Source: CAZGSN01 sp964371655 (lineage in GTDB: Bacteria; Desulfobacterota; Binatia; HRBIN30). Taken from it: a stretch of DNA of 60,860 bases. Numbering within the stretch: position 1 is the first letter of the stretch; each line of letters begins with the position of its first letter. The stretch lies in assembly GCA_964371655.1 (NCBI GenBank), contig CAYJOD010000032.1, positions 1-60,860 on the forward strand, given 5' to 3'. Below, in pieces: positions 26,667-34,922 of the stretch. A model generated the notes under the pieces. That model searched no databases. It was not told where the DNA came from and saw only the letters and a list, made by a program, of their open reading frames with translations. Both the position numbers and the translations under genes were made by a program.

Positions 26667-28052
26667 GTGCTTTCACTGGTCCTTCTTTGGCTGGTTGTCG
26701 GCGGCGCCCTGATTGCCCTCTTCTTGCTGACCCAGCTCAGCGGAGCGGAAGGTCGCTTCTCGCGGAGCGGCGTTGGGAGAGGCCTCTGGTTGGCGATCTG
26801 CTTGGTGCTGGCGGCGCCGGTTGTCTACGTCTTCGAGCAGCAGTTTTACGAAAGCTTCGCCGTCCTGTTGAACCTCACGGGCCGGCTGCTGACGGAGCTC
26901 CTCCCCCGAGTGGTTGGAATGGCCGAGGGAGTTGCCGCAGGTAGTCCGCGTCTCCAATCACTGCTGTATGTGTTGTTTGCTTTTGGTGTGACCGCTGTTC
27001 TCACCGCCGTGCTGGTGGCGGCGACCATCGTGGGTTCGAGAGTCGTGATCCAAGCGGTCGCTGCTTTGGCCATTCCTTATGCCGTGATGTATTGGTTGGC
27101 CACGCACCCAGAAACGCCGCGCTACCTGCTCGATCTGATTCTCGCCGGGTACACCGGCGCTCTGTTCTTCGGTGTTGTCTTCCCCCTGCTTTGGCGTGGC
27201 GTTGAGCCGCTGCTCGCGCCTACGGTGGCCACGGCTGAGTTTCGGCGCTTGCGGGCCATCATCTACGGAGCTCGTTCACGCTTCGCCCAGCTGCTCTACC
27301 TGGTGCTGGGCGTTCTCGGGTTGGTCGGCGCCATTGGACGAGTCGACGTGGTGCCAATCGCTCCGTCGACAGGTACGGTGGCGGCGGCGCGCCCGGGCGC
27401 GCCTATCATGGCCCACCTCGACACACCTCGACCCGATTCGTCTAGACCGGATTCGTCGAAAGACGGGCGCCGGCAGTTCACCGTTCGGCAAGGAGAGGAG
27501 GTCGCGACCGGAATCGTGCTGGCCTCGCAGCAGGAGCTTGCCATCGAGTCAACCGGGGAAGCGATTGTCCAGTTCGCGCCTGGGCAGCGTGTATCGCTGG
27601 AACGCACGATCGGGACCGGCGACGACCCTGGGTTGTGTCCGCTTCCTCTTGGTGAACCGCAGTCGAGCGCGCGGTGCTCGCGGTATCGGGCGGGCAGTCC
27701 ACATGGCGGCGAAGTCATACTCATCGGTGCGACTCGGAGTGGTGGACCACCCACCACGGTCACCATCACCGGGCCGCTTCCTCGAACGAGCGGATACCGT
27801 TGGCTGGGGGCTGGAGAGATAGTTCCAATGCGCATCGACTCCCAACCCTACTACTGTGCCGGGCCGGGCCTTTCCGTCGTGCGTCCCGGCGACACGGAGA
27901 AACGCAGCCCCCTGAAATCCATACTTTCCTGTAGCCATAATCCCAACAAAGTCTGGCCGGAGCTGTCTCGTGGCGACGTCGAAATCCGCGCCGGTGAACA
28001 AATGACCTGGTTCGGCGGGGTCAACTCCGACCGGCATTTTGCGAGTCGGTGA
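26667..28052 (+). CDS. Hypothetical polytopic membrane protein with periplasmic C-terminal domain
   Basis: A 461-residue protein starting at GTG behind an AGAGGG. Hydrophobic helices lie at about 2-22, 35-60, 95-115, 120-150, 160-185 and 215-235. After them comes a Pro/Ser/Asp-rich linker (PRPDSSRPDSSKDG) and a soluble C-terminal domain of about 180 residues with four or five Cys (DPGLCPLPLGEPQSSARCS, QPYYCAGPG, ILSCSHNPN), consistent with an oxidised periplasmic domain. I do not recognise the family. It stands alone between repeats. Confidence 0.7.
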   Translation: MLSLVLLWLVVGGALIALFLLTQLSGAEGRFSRSGVGRGLWLAICLVLAAPVVYVFEQQFYESFAVLLNLTGRLLTELLPRVVGMAEGVAAGSPRLQSLLYVLFAFGVTAVLTAVLVAATIVGSRVVIQAVAALAIPYAVMYWLATHPETPRYLLDLILAGYTGALFFGVVFPLLWRGVEPLLAPTVATAEFRRLRAIIYGARSRFAQLLYLVLGVLGLVGAIGRVDVVPIAPSTGTVAAARPGAPIMAHLDTPRPDSSRPDSSKDGRRQFTVRQGEEVATGIVLASQQELAIESTGEAIVQFAPGQRVSLERTIGTGDDPGLCPLPLGEPQSSARCSRYRAGSPHGGEVILIGATRSGGPPTTVTITGPLPRTSGYRWLGAGEIVPMRIDSQPYYCAGPGLSVVRPGDTEKRSPLKSILSCSHNPNKVWPELSRGDVEIRAGEQMTWFGGVNSDRHFASR

Positions 28053-28114
28053 GGTGCGTTACTCCCTGCGACGCTTGGCAAGCGCAATGATCGGCGCAGG
28101 CTGAAGTCCTGCGC

Positions 28115-28255
28115 GGCTTTGCACTTTTATTCGAGTCGGAGGGACGTGTAGGGTGGGCTTCGCCCACGCGGCCAGCAGTTTGCCAGTGCAATGATCCAAC
28201 GCGTGGGCAGAGCCCACCCTACGAGAGGCCAAATTGAGAATAAAAGTGCAAAGCC
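28115..28255. repeat. 141-bp MITE-like element with 18-bp perfect terminal inverted repeats
   Basis: GGCTTTGCACTTTTATTC at one end and GAATAAAAGTGCAAAGCC at the other are perfect reverse complements. Inside lies a second inverted pair with GTAGGGTGGGC and GCCCACCCTAC boxes. There is no coding capacity. The flanking sequence of the gap (28,053-28,388) adds a GCGCAGGCTGAAGTCCTGCGC-like hairpin and no gene. Confidence 0.75.
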
Positions 28256-28388
28256 ATCCACAGGTTCTCGCCATGTCAGAGCCGCGCGCGTAAGCAAGCG
28301 GTCAGCGGGTGAATGCTTCCGTAGACGCACGGCGTGCCGTGCATCTACATCGCCTACAACAGCTTGGGACGAAGGAAGTCGCAGTGGC

Positions 28389-29792
28389 TCAGCCAACCCG
28401 TACGGTCGGGTCGATGAGACAGCTGTTCTCGAAAGCCGTGTCTCGGGTCATGCGCTCCACGGCCCGCCCCTCGTACGCGGCGTCGCCGGCAGGCTGGGAC
28501 CTGAGGATCTTTTGGAGGACGATCTGACGCAACACCTCGAGACCCATGGGAATTGCCATGTTCGGTTGAAGGAAGACCGATTTCGGTTTGGATCCGGTCA
28601 TGGCCGCACCGAACTCCGACATGAAGGCCTCGCCCTTGTGTTGCGCGACGATGTTCGCCGCATCGAGGCAGAGCGGGAAGCGCAGCATCATTCGGGCGCC
28701 CATGGCGGAGAGACGGAAGTCGGTGCCGAATGCTTCCATCCAACGGCGATGGTAAGCCTGACAAGCCGACGCGGAGAAATCGCCCTTGGCGAACAGCTCG
28801 TGGACAGTAAGGGCGGCTAGCTTGCCGCCGATCATGCCGGTGTGAATGCCCTCGCCGGTGAGGGGATCCGTCTGGCCGGCGGCGTCGCCCACGGCGAAGA
28901 ACTGCCGATCCGTGCTTCTCGGCTCACCCCCGAGGCGTAGCGGCGCCACGCGGATCTTCTCGAGAAACTCAGCACGCGGTCCGAGGGCGCGGCGGATGAA
29001 CGGATCCTTCGAAATCCTCTGCTCGTAGGCTTCGAGCAATCCGTTGTTGCGCACCGCCCCGCCGGGGATGACGTACGAACCGAGATCGAGGTCGTCGTTG
29101 TAGTGACGGAAGATCGCCACGTAGCCGGGCAAGATGTAGCTCGGGTAGAACAGCACGCCACCCGACTTGAAGTTATGGGTGCCGCCGCGCACGTAGCGCC
29201 GTCCGGCCACCCCGCTTGCCGGTGCGGTAACGATTCCGAGGGTGCGTGCGAGGCGGCTCGTCGCACCGTCCGCGGCGATCAGCACCTTCGCCCTGAACGA
29301 CCGGTCGCTGTCGCAGCGTACGGTCCACATGCCGTCCTTGCCCAACTCAGCGTTCACGACCGCAGCGTCTTCGATCAGCTCCGCGCCGGCTTCCGCCGCG
29401 CGCCGGGCAATGCGCTCGTCGCAGATGATCCGCTTGATCGCATAGCAGCGTGCGCCGGGAAGGCGGCGGCCGCTGTCGACGTTCGCGTAACTCTCCCCGG
29501 ATGGCGAAACGAATCCGCCCGAGGTCGTATCGCGAACAAGCCCGTCCGCCTCGAGCTTCTGCAGAACCCCCATGTCCTCCAAGATGTCGAGAGCCGGCGC
29601 GCACCAAGCATCACCGCAGTACTTGTCGCGGGGGAATACCGCCTTCTCCAGCAAGGCGACCCGCTTGCCGGCCTGCCCGTCCATGCCCTTCGCCAAATAA
29701 TACGCCGCCGTTGCCCCAGCAGGGCCGGCCCCCACGACGATCACGTCGTGAGTCACGGAGAGACCGGGCCTCGTGGAAGGAATGTCTGCCAT
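28389..29792 (-). CDS. Geranylgeranyl-reductase-family FAD-dependent oxidoreductase
   Basis: A 467-residue flavoprotein of the GGR/digeranylgeranylglycerophospholipid reductase type, which saturates isoprenoid chains or acts as a related FAD oxidoreductase. HDVIVVGAGPAGATAAYYLA is the N-terminal Rossmann motif. FPRDKYCGDAWCAPALDIL is the family's substrate-site motif (P-x-D-K-x-C-G). AVGDAAGQTDPLTGEGIHT is the second FAD motif. The 'YxWxFP' motif typical of GGRs is replaced here by FYPSYILPGYVAIFRH. Quinone-side-chain or carotenoid-type lipids are possible substrates; none is indicated by neighbours. Confidence 0.85.
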   Translation of the reverse strand: MADIPSTRPGLSVTHDVIVVGAGPAGATAAYYLAKGMDGQAGKRVALLEKAVFPRDKYCGDAWCAPALDILEDMGVLQKLEADGLVRDTTSGGFVSPSGESYANVDSGRRLPGARCYAIKRIICDERIARRAAEAGAELIEDAAVVNAELGKDGMWTVRCDSDRSFRAKVLIAADGATSRLARTLGIVTAPASGVAGRRYVRGGTHNFKSGGVLFYPSYILPGYVAIFRHYNDDLDLGSYVIPGGAVRNNGLLEAYEQRISKDPFIRRALGPRAEFLEKIRVAPLRLGGEPRSTDRQFFAVGDAAGQTDPLTGEGIHTGMIGGKLAALTVHELFAKGDFSASACQAYHRRWMEAFGTDFRLSAMGARMMLRFPLCLDAANIVAQHKGEAFMSEFGAAMTGSKPKSVFLQPNMAIPMGLEVLRQIVLQKILRSQPAGDAAYEGRAVERMTRDTAFENSCLIDPTVRVG

Positions 29793-29918
29793 CTCGTCTC
29801 CTCAGCAAAACGCGCCGATCGTGCAGGCGCCGGCGTCATGATGAGTAGGATCCTCTGAATGCGGCCTCGGCTGTGCTAGGCGATTGACGGCGGCAGCGCG
29901 GACACCAAGAATGCTGTC

Positions 29919-30743
29919 ATGATTCCCCGTGCGCTGACGATTGCCGGCTCGGACTCGAGTGGTGGTGCTGGTATTCAAGCTGATCTCAAGACGTTCACGG
30001 TCTTTGGCGTCTACGGTATGACGGCGATTACTGCCCTCACCGCGCAGAACACGCAAGGGGTGAAGGCGGTGCACGTCGCACCGCCGGACTTCGTGCGCGC
30101 GCAGATCGACGCGGTGGTCTCCGACATCGGCTACGACGCGGTGAAGACCGGAATGCTGGCGACGGGTGCGATCGTCTCAATCGTCGCGAGCGCGGCACGG
30201 GCGCATCGCCTCAATAACCTCGTGGTCGATCCGGTGATGCTGGCGCACGGTGGTGCCGCGCTCCTCGACGATGCCGGCCGCGCTGCGCTGCTCTCGGAGT
30301 TGTTGCCGTTGGCTGCCCTGGTGACGCCGAATGTCCCGGAGGCCGAGGTGCTCACCGGCATGCGCATCGATTCGGTCGCGGCGATGCACGAAGCCGCGCG
30401 GGCTCTTCTGCGATCGGGCGTTCGCGCCTGCCTGATCAAGGGAGGACATCTGCCAGGTCCGCAAGCCATCGACGTGTTGGTCGAAGGAACCACCGTCATC
30501 GAGCTCAGCAATCCGCGCCTCGCCACGATCCATACGCACGGCACCGGCTGCCAGCTTTCCGCTGCCATCACGGCGAACCTCGCCCTCGGTCTCGATCTCC
30601 GCAGCGCCGTCGAGCGCGCCAAGTTGTTCATTACCACCGCGATCGAGCACGGCTTGGCCATCGGCCACGGAACCGGGCCCGCGAATCCCATGGCGTGGAC
30701 GCGCCGCTCTGGTGGGCATCTTAAGGAAGTTAAGCCGAGTTAG
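29919..30743 (+). CDS. thiD: Hydroxymethylpyrimidine/phosphomethylpyrimidine kinase ThiD
   Basis: Thiamin biosynthesis kinase phosphorylating HMP twice; 274 residues. Ribokinase-fold marks are IAGSDSSGGAGIQADLKTF, VYGMTAITALTAQNTQGV, VVDPVMLAHGG, LVTPNVPEAEVLTG, and the anion hole/base HTHGTGCQLSAAITANLA. The last 153 bp of its conserved region are repeated at 32,137-32,289, so its 17-residue tail (TRRSGGHLKEVKPS) may be derived from an insertion. No TPP riboswitch is seen upstream. Confidence 0.94.
   Translation: MIPRALTIAGSDSSGGAGIQADLKTFTVFGVYGMTAITALTAQNTQGVKAVHVAPPDFVRAQIDAVVSDIGYDAVKTGMLATGAIVSIVASAARAHRLNNLVVDPVMLAHGGAALLDDAGRAALLSELLPLAALVTPNVPEAEVLTGMRIDSVAAMHEAARALLRSGVRACLIKGGHLPGPQAIDVLVEGTTVIELSNPRLATIHTHGTGCQLSAAITANLALGLDLRSAVERAKLFITTAIEHGLAIGHGTGPANPMAWTRRSGGHLKEVKPS
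30547..30699 (+). repeat. 153-bp direct repeat, copy 1 (in thiD)
   Basis: This stretch equals 32,137-32,289 with three mismatches (ATC/GTC, TTG/CTG, AAT/AAC), an offset of exactly 1,590 bases. The two copies flank the AAA ATPase gene. Confidence 0.95.
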
Positions 30744-30785
30744 CGATCCTGGCTAAACCGCCATAACTTTCCTATACAAACTCCT

Positions 30786-31964
30786 GTGGACCCACGATCG
30801 AACCCCTACGCTCCCGGGGCGGGCGCACCGCCGCCGGAGTTGGCTGGCCGCGACGAGTTGCTTGAAAGGGCGGCCGTGGCGCTCGACCGCATCCGTGCCG
30901 GGCTGGCCGCCAAGAGCCTGCTTTTGGTCGGCCTGCGCGGCGTGGGCAAAACTGTACTGCTCAACCGGATCCGCAATGACGCGGAGGCGCGCGGGTTTGC
31001 GACCATCTTCATCGAGGCGCCCGAGAAGCGCTCGTTGCCGGCGACCCTCGCCGGGCCGCTGCGTGCGGTGCTGCTGAAGCTCGACCGCTTGGCCGCCGGG
31101 GGCGATCTCGCCAAGCGTGGGCTGCGTGCCCTGGGCGGCTTCATCCGAGCGATGAAGCTCAGATTCGGCGATGTCGAGTTCGGTGTCGATCTGGGTACCG
31201 AACCCGGCGTGGCCGATACCGGGGACCTGGAGCACGATCTCGCCGACCTGTTCGCTGCGGCCGCAGCAGCAGCGGGCGAGCGCAACACGGCGATCGTGCT
31301 CTTCATCGACGAGCTGCAGTACGTCGACGAGGAGCAACTGGCAGCGCTGATCACGGCGCTGCACCGCTGCGCGCAGCAGTCGCTGCCGGTGACGCTGGTC
31401 GGTGCGGGGTTGCCGCAGCTCGTCGGGCAGACCGGCCGCGCCAAGTCGTATGCGGAGCGCTTGTTCGAGTTCCCGGAAGTCGGCCCGCTTGCGCCGGAAC
31501 ACGCGCGTCAGGCGCTGCGTTCGCCGGCGGCACGGCACGGGGTAGCCTACACCGACGAGGCGCTTGACGAGATCCTCGTACAGACGCAGGCGTATCCCTA
31601 CTTCCTGCAGGAATGGGGCAAGCACTGCTGGCAGTGTGCGCCAGCTTCGCCGATCACTCGCGCGGTGGTTGACCGCGCCTCGGACATCGCCATCGCCGAG
31701 TTGGACGCGAGCTTCTTCCGCGTCCGCTTCGACCGGCTGACACCGTCGGAAAAGCGCTACCTGCGCGCGATGGCGGAGCTCGGTCCCGGCCCGCATCGTT
31801 CGGGCGACGTTGCGAACCGGCTCGGTGCCAAGGTGCAATCGGTCGCGCCGGTGCGCGCCGGGCTGATTGCGAAGGGGATGGTGTTCAGCCCCTCGCACGG
31901 TGACACGGCGTTCACGGTGCCGCTGTTCGACCATTTCATGCGGCGCGTGATGCCGTGGCCGTGA
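30786..31964 (+). CDS. Stand-alone AAA/STAND-type ATPase with C-terminal winged helix
   Basis: A 392-residue protein with a GTG start. Walker A is LLVGLRGVGKTVLLNRI (K55), Walker B is IVLFIDELQYVDEEQLAAL (D175-E176), then a sensor-type LVGAGLPQL. A helical lid region (QTQAYPYFLQEWGKHCWQ) and a C-terminal winged helix (LGPGPHRSGDVANRLGAKV) follow, the architecture of Orc1/Cdc6-like 'archaeal ATPases'. Such genes are widespread, usually uncharacterised and often mobile or defence-linked. It is bracketed by the thiD repeat, with no integrase or toxin beside it. Confidence 0.85.
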   Translation: MDPRSNPYAPGAGAPPPELAGRDELLERAAVALDRIRAGLAAKSLLLVGLRGVGKTVLLNRIRNDAEARGFATIFIEAPEKRSLPATLAGPLRAVLLKLDRLAAGGDLAKRGLRALGGFIRAMKLRFGDVEFGVDLGTEPGVADTGDLEHDLADLFAAAAAAAGERNTAIVLFIDELQYVDEEQLAALITALHRCAQQSLPVTLVGAGLPQLVGQTGRAKSYAERLFEFPEVGPLAPEHARQALRSPAARHGVAYTDEALDEILVQTQAYPYFLQEWGKHCWQCAPASPITRAVVDRASDIAIAELDASFFRVRFDRLTPSEKRYLRAMAELGPGPHRSGDVANRLGAKVQSVAPVRAGLIAKGMVFSPSHGDTAFTVPLFDHFMRRVMPWP

Positions 31965-32136
31965 GGCGGATAGTCTGCACAAAGGCCCACTTGGTATAAT
32001 GCCGGATACGGGACATTCGTGGCCAGCCGAGCCCCAGCCATCACCTTTCTCCTCGGGAGATGGGCTTGTGCAAATCGTTGGGGCCACCGTTGGGACTAGG
32101 TCTGGACTGTGGACGGAGAGATTCAGCTGACGAAGT

Positions 32137-32289
32137 GCTGCCAGCTTTCCGCTGCCGTCACGGCGAACCTCGCCCTCGGTCTCGATCTCCGCAGCGCCGT
32201 CGAGCGCGCCAAGTTGTTCATTACCACCGCGATCGAGCACGGCCTGGCCATCGGCCACGGAACCGGGCCCGCGAACCCCATGGCGTGGA
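32137..32289 (+). pseudogene. Duplicated 3' fragment of thiD (direct repeat copy 2)
   Basis: It encodes CQLSAAVTANLALGLDLR, then SAVERAKLFITTAIEHG and GPANPMAW, matching ThiD. It lacks any upstream kinase domain and ends a few codons later in a GTCAGTG-type repeat. It is non-functional by itself and marks the right edge of a 1.44-kb insertion or duplication. Confidence 0.9.
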
Positions 32290-32370
32290 TCAGTGGTCAG
32301 TGATCAGTGATCGGTGGTCAGTGAATAGTCGGCCACTGACCACTGGTCACCGGCCACTGAACACCGCTCT
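32286..32370. repeat. GTGGTCAGTG/CACTGACCAC imperfect palindrome
   Basis: Short repeats ATCAGTGGTCAGTGATCAGT and GGTGGTCAGTGAATAG are mirrored by CCACTGACCACTGGTCACC and GGCCACTGAACAC. It sits just after the thiD fragment and before cstA. Upstream, 31,995-32,000 contains a perfect TATAAT without a good -35. The rest of the gap (31,965-32,136) shows nothing recognisable. Confidence 0.6.
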
Positions 32371-32425
32371 TTCCCGTGCCCCGCGCAATCGTGTATGTCA
32401 GCCGTCATGACGGAGGTAGGCTGAG

Positions 32426-34453
32426 ATGCGGGGAATGCTCTGGGCGGCGGTCGCCGCAGCCGGTGCGTATGCCATCGGCACGCTGGCGATCTGGCGCGGC
32501 GAGCCGGTCAACGCGGTGTGGTTTATCATCGCGGCGGTGTCGGTGTACTCGATCGCGTACCGTTTCTACGGCGCGTTTCTCGCCGCCAAGCTGTTTGCCC
32601 TCGATGCGTCGCGACAAACGCCGGCGGAGCGTATCAACGACGGACGTGACTTCGTACCGACCAATCGTTGGGTCGTGTTCGGCCACCACTTCGCCGCCAT
32701 CGCCGGCCCCGGACCGCTGATCGGCCCGACACTGGCGGCTCAGTTCGGCTACCTGCCCGGCACGCTGTGGATCCTCGCCGGCGTGGTCCTCGGCGGCGCG
32801 GTGCAGGACTTCTGCATCCTCTGCGGCAGCCTGCGGCGCGACGGCCGCTCGCTCGGGCAGATGGCGAAGGACGAGATCGGCCCCATCGGCGGCTTCGCCG
32901 CGCTGGTCGGCGTGTTCTCGATCATGATCATCCTCATCGCGGTGCTTGCGCTGGTGGTCGTCAACGCGCTCCGTCACAGTCCGTGGGGGACCTTCACCGT
33001 CGGCGCGACCATTCCGATCGCGATGCTCATGGGCTGGTACATGAAATTCGTCCGGCCGCACGACGTACGGGGCGGGACGGCTATTGGCCTCGTGCTGCTC
33101 GGCTTCGCGTTGGTCGGTGGACGTTGGGTGGATCAACACCCCTACTTCGCCGAGGTGTTCACCCTCAACGCTACCCAGTTGGCGTGGGCGATCATCCTCT
33201 ACGGCTTTGCTGCGTCGGTGGTACCGGTGTGGCTGCTGTTGGCGCCGCGCGACTATCTTTCGACCTTCGTCAAGCTCGGGACCATCGGCGCTCTTGCCAT
33301 CGGCATCATCATCATGCGGCCGGACATTCAACTGCCGGCCCTCACCCGCTTCGTCGACGGCACTGGGCCGATCTTCGCCGGCAAGGTGTTTCCCTTCTGC
33401 TTCATCACCATCGCCTGTGGGGCGATTTCCGGCTTCCATTCGTTGATTGCGTCCGGCACTACGCCCAAGCTGCTGCGCGAAGAGACCGACGCGCCGATGA
33501 TCGGCTACGGCTGCATGCTGCTCGAATCCTTTGTCGCCATGATGGCGATGATCGCCGCCGCTGCGCTCCAGCCCGGGGTCTATTTCGCGATCAACAGTCC
33601 AGCCGGCATCGTCGGCGCCGATCCCATTGCTGCTACGGCCAAGATTTCGAGCTGGGGTTTCCCGGTCACGGCGCCGGAGATGGAGACACTCGCGCACGAC
33701 ATCGGTGAACGTTCGCTCTTCGCCCGCACCGGCGGTGCGCCAAGCCTGGCGGTCGGCATGGCGCACATCTTCGCCCGCACGCTCGGCGGGCGGGCGCTGG
33801 CGCTGTGGTACCACTTCGCGATCATGTTCGAGGCGTTGTTCATTCTCACGACGCTCGACGCGGGGACGCGCGTCGGCCGCTTTATGCTGCAGGATCTCCT
33901 AGGCAACCTCTGGGAGCCGCTCGGCCGCACCAGCTGGTATCCGAGCGTGTTGCTCAGCAGCAGCATCGTCGTCGGCTCCTGGGGCTACTTTCTCTACCAA
34001 GGCGTCGTCGACCCCTTCGGCGGCATCAACATTCTCTGGCCGCTGTTTGGAATTTCGAACCAGTTGCTCGCGGCCATCGCTCTCACCGTGGCGACCACGT
34101 TCCTGATCCGCGGCGGCCGTGCACGGTACGCGTGGACGACGCTGGTGCCGCTGGCGTGGCTTCTGGCCGTCACGATGACCGCCGGATACCAGAAGATTTT
34201 GTCGACCGACCCCGCGCTTGGCTTTCTCGCGCAAGCCGACAAGCTCAGCGCCGCCCTCGACGCCGGCACGATCGTCGCCGCCAACCTCGGCGAGACCCGT
34301 ACGCAGATCTTCAACCTTCGGCTCGATGCAGCGGTCACCGCACTGTTCATGGTCCTCGTCGGCCTCATCATGGTCGAGGCATCGCGTGTTTGGTATCAGG
34401 TGCTGCGCCGCCCCGAACCAGGACCGCTTGTCGGTGCGATCAGCGAGGGGTGA
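32426..34453 (+). CDS. cstA: Carbon starvation protein CstA (peptide/pyruvate transporter family)
   Basis: A 675-residue, many-helix inner-membrane transporter of the CstA family, members of which import peptides or pyruvate under carbon limitation. The start has GGAGGT nine bases upstream. Conserved stretches are VPTNRWVVFGHHFAAIAGPG, GAVQDFCILCGSLRRDGRS, CGAISGFHSLIASGTTPKLL, and FEALFILTTLDAGTRVGRF. The C-terminal WPLFGISNQLLAAIAL is typical. The usual small YbdD partner is not seen next to it. Confidence 0.95.
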   Translation: MRGMLWAAVAAAGAYAIGTLAIWRGEPVNAVWFIIAAVSVYSIAYRFYGAFLAAKLFALDASRQTPAERINDGRDFVPTNRWVVFGHHFAAIAGPGPLIGPTLAAQFGYLPGTLWILAGVVLGGAVQDFCILCGSLRRDGRSLGQMAKDEIGPIGGFAALVGVFSIMIILIAVLALVVVNALRHSPWGTFTVGATIPIAMLMGWYMKFVRPHDVRGGTAIGLVLLGFALVGGRWVDQHPYFAEVFTLNATQLAWAIILYGFAASVVPVWLLLAPRDYLSTFVKLGTIGALAIGIIIMRPDIQLPALTRFVDGTGPIFAGKVFPFCFITIACGAISGFHSLIASGTTPKLLREETDAPMIGYGCMLLESFVAMMAMIAAAALQPGVYFAINSPAGIVGADPIAATAKISSWGFPVTAPEMETLAHDIGERSLFARTGGAPSLAVGMAHIFARTLGGRALALWYHFAIMFEALFILTTLDAGTRVGRFMLQDLLGNLWEPLGRTSWYPSVLLSSSIVVGSWGYFLYQGVVDPFGGINILWPLFGISNQLLAAIALTVATTFLIRGGRARYAWTTLVPLAWLLAVTMTAGYQKILSTDPALGFLAQADKLSAALDAGTIVAANLGETRTQIFNLRLDAAVTALFMVLVGLIMVEASRVWYQVLRRPEPGPLVGAISEG

Positions 34454-34505
34454 GCAGAGGAGCGGCTTCGGCGCCGCTTCAGCACGGCCGCGATAGTCCG
34501 TCTGC

Positions 34506-34691
34506 GGCTTTGCCCGGCAATTCGATTTCGAACGATCCTGCCCTTCGATACGGCCCCTGAGAAAACGGGGCCTACTCAGGGCGAACGGACAAAAGCCTTT
34601 GATCATCGGGCCTCAAACCGTTCACCCTGAGTAGCCGCCTTCTCTTGGCGGCGTATCGAAGGGTGCTCCATTCTGATTGGCGGGCAAAGCC
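34506..34691. repeat. Composite palindrome: GGCTTTGCCC outer arms around a GAGTAGC/CGTATCGAAGG core
   Basis: The outer arms GGCTTTGCCCGGCAATTCG (34,506-34,524) and GATTGGCGGGCAAAGCC (34,675-34,691) resemble those at 4,880 and 5,032. The core (34,541-34,663) is a copy of the GAGTAGC family with CCCTTCGATACGGCC and GGCGGCGTATCGAAGGG at its edges and a CAGGGCGAACGG/CCGTTCACCCTG pair inside, i.e. the family's halves in the reverse order. Confidence 0.75.
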
Positions 34692-34789
34692 TACGTCTGC
34701 CTATCCCCGCCGAGCCCTATCTAACCTTTTCCCCGCTTGCCCTTCTTGCTAGGTGTGCGCGCCGGTTCAACTTGATGTCAACGAGATTG

Positions 34790-34887
34790 CACAAAGGGTC
34801 CGAGGGGCAAGGGGTTCAGGGACCAAGGGAAGAGCGATGGCCAACATCTCTTCCCTCTGTTCCTTTGCCACTCGATCCCTTTGACCC
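34790..34887. repeat. Purine/pyrimidine-rich imperfect palindrome, copy 3
   Basis: CACAAAGGGTCCGAGGGGC plus AGGGACCAAGGGAAGAG is mirrored by CTCTTCCCTCTGTTCCTTTG and CGATCCCTTTGACCC. It belongs to the family of the repeats at 166 and 19,028, and lies just upstream of lysK; the TTG at 34,881 inside it is therefore not a credible gene start. Confidence 0.6.
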
Positions 34888-34922
34888 TACCACGTTTGCG
34901 AGCGCATCGAGCTAAGTCCCAA

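Noticed and set aside
29793..29918. TPP riboswitch upstream of thiD
   Set aside because: No CTGAGA/ACCTGA box pair is present in the leader.
30753..32258. Minus-strand frame of about 500 codons
   Set aside because: It lies antisense to the AAA ATPase, whose Walker motifs and C-terminal domain are clear. Its start within the thiD repeat is a by-product of GC-rich codon bias.
32286..32370. Short repeats interpreted as a CRISPR array
   Set aside because: The units are inverted and variable, without equal spacers, and no cas gene is in the window.
32405..33814. Minus-strand frame of 469 codons opposite cstA
   Set aside because: Arg/Glu/His-rich antisense translation of a definite membrane transporter.
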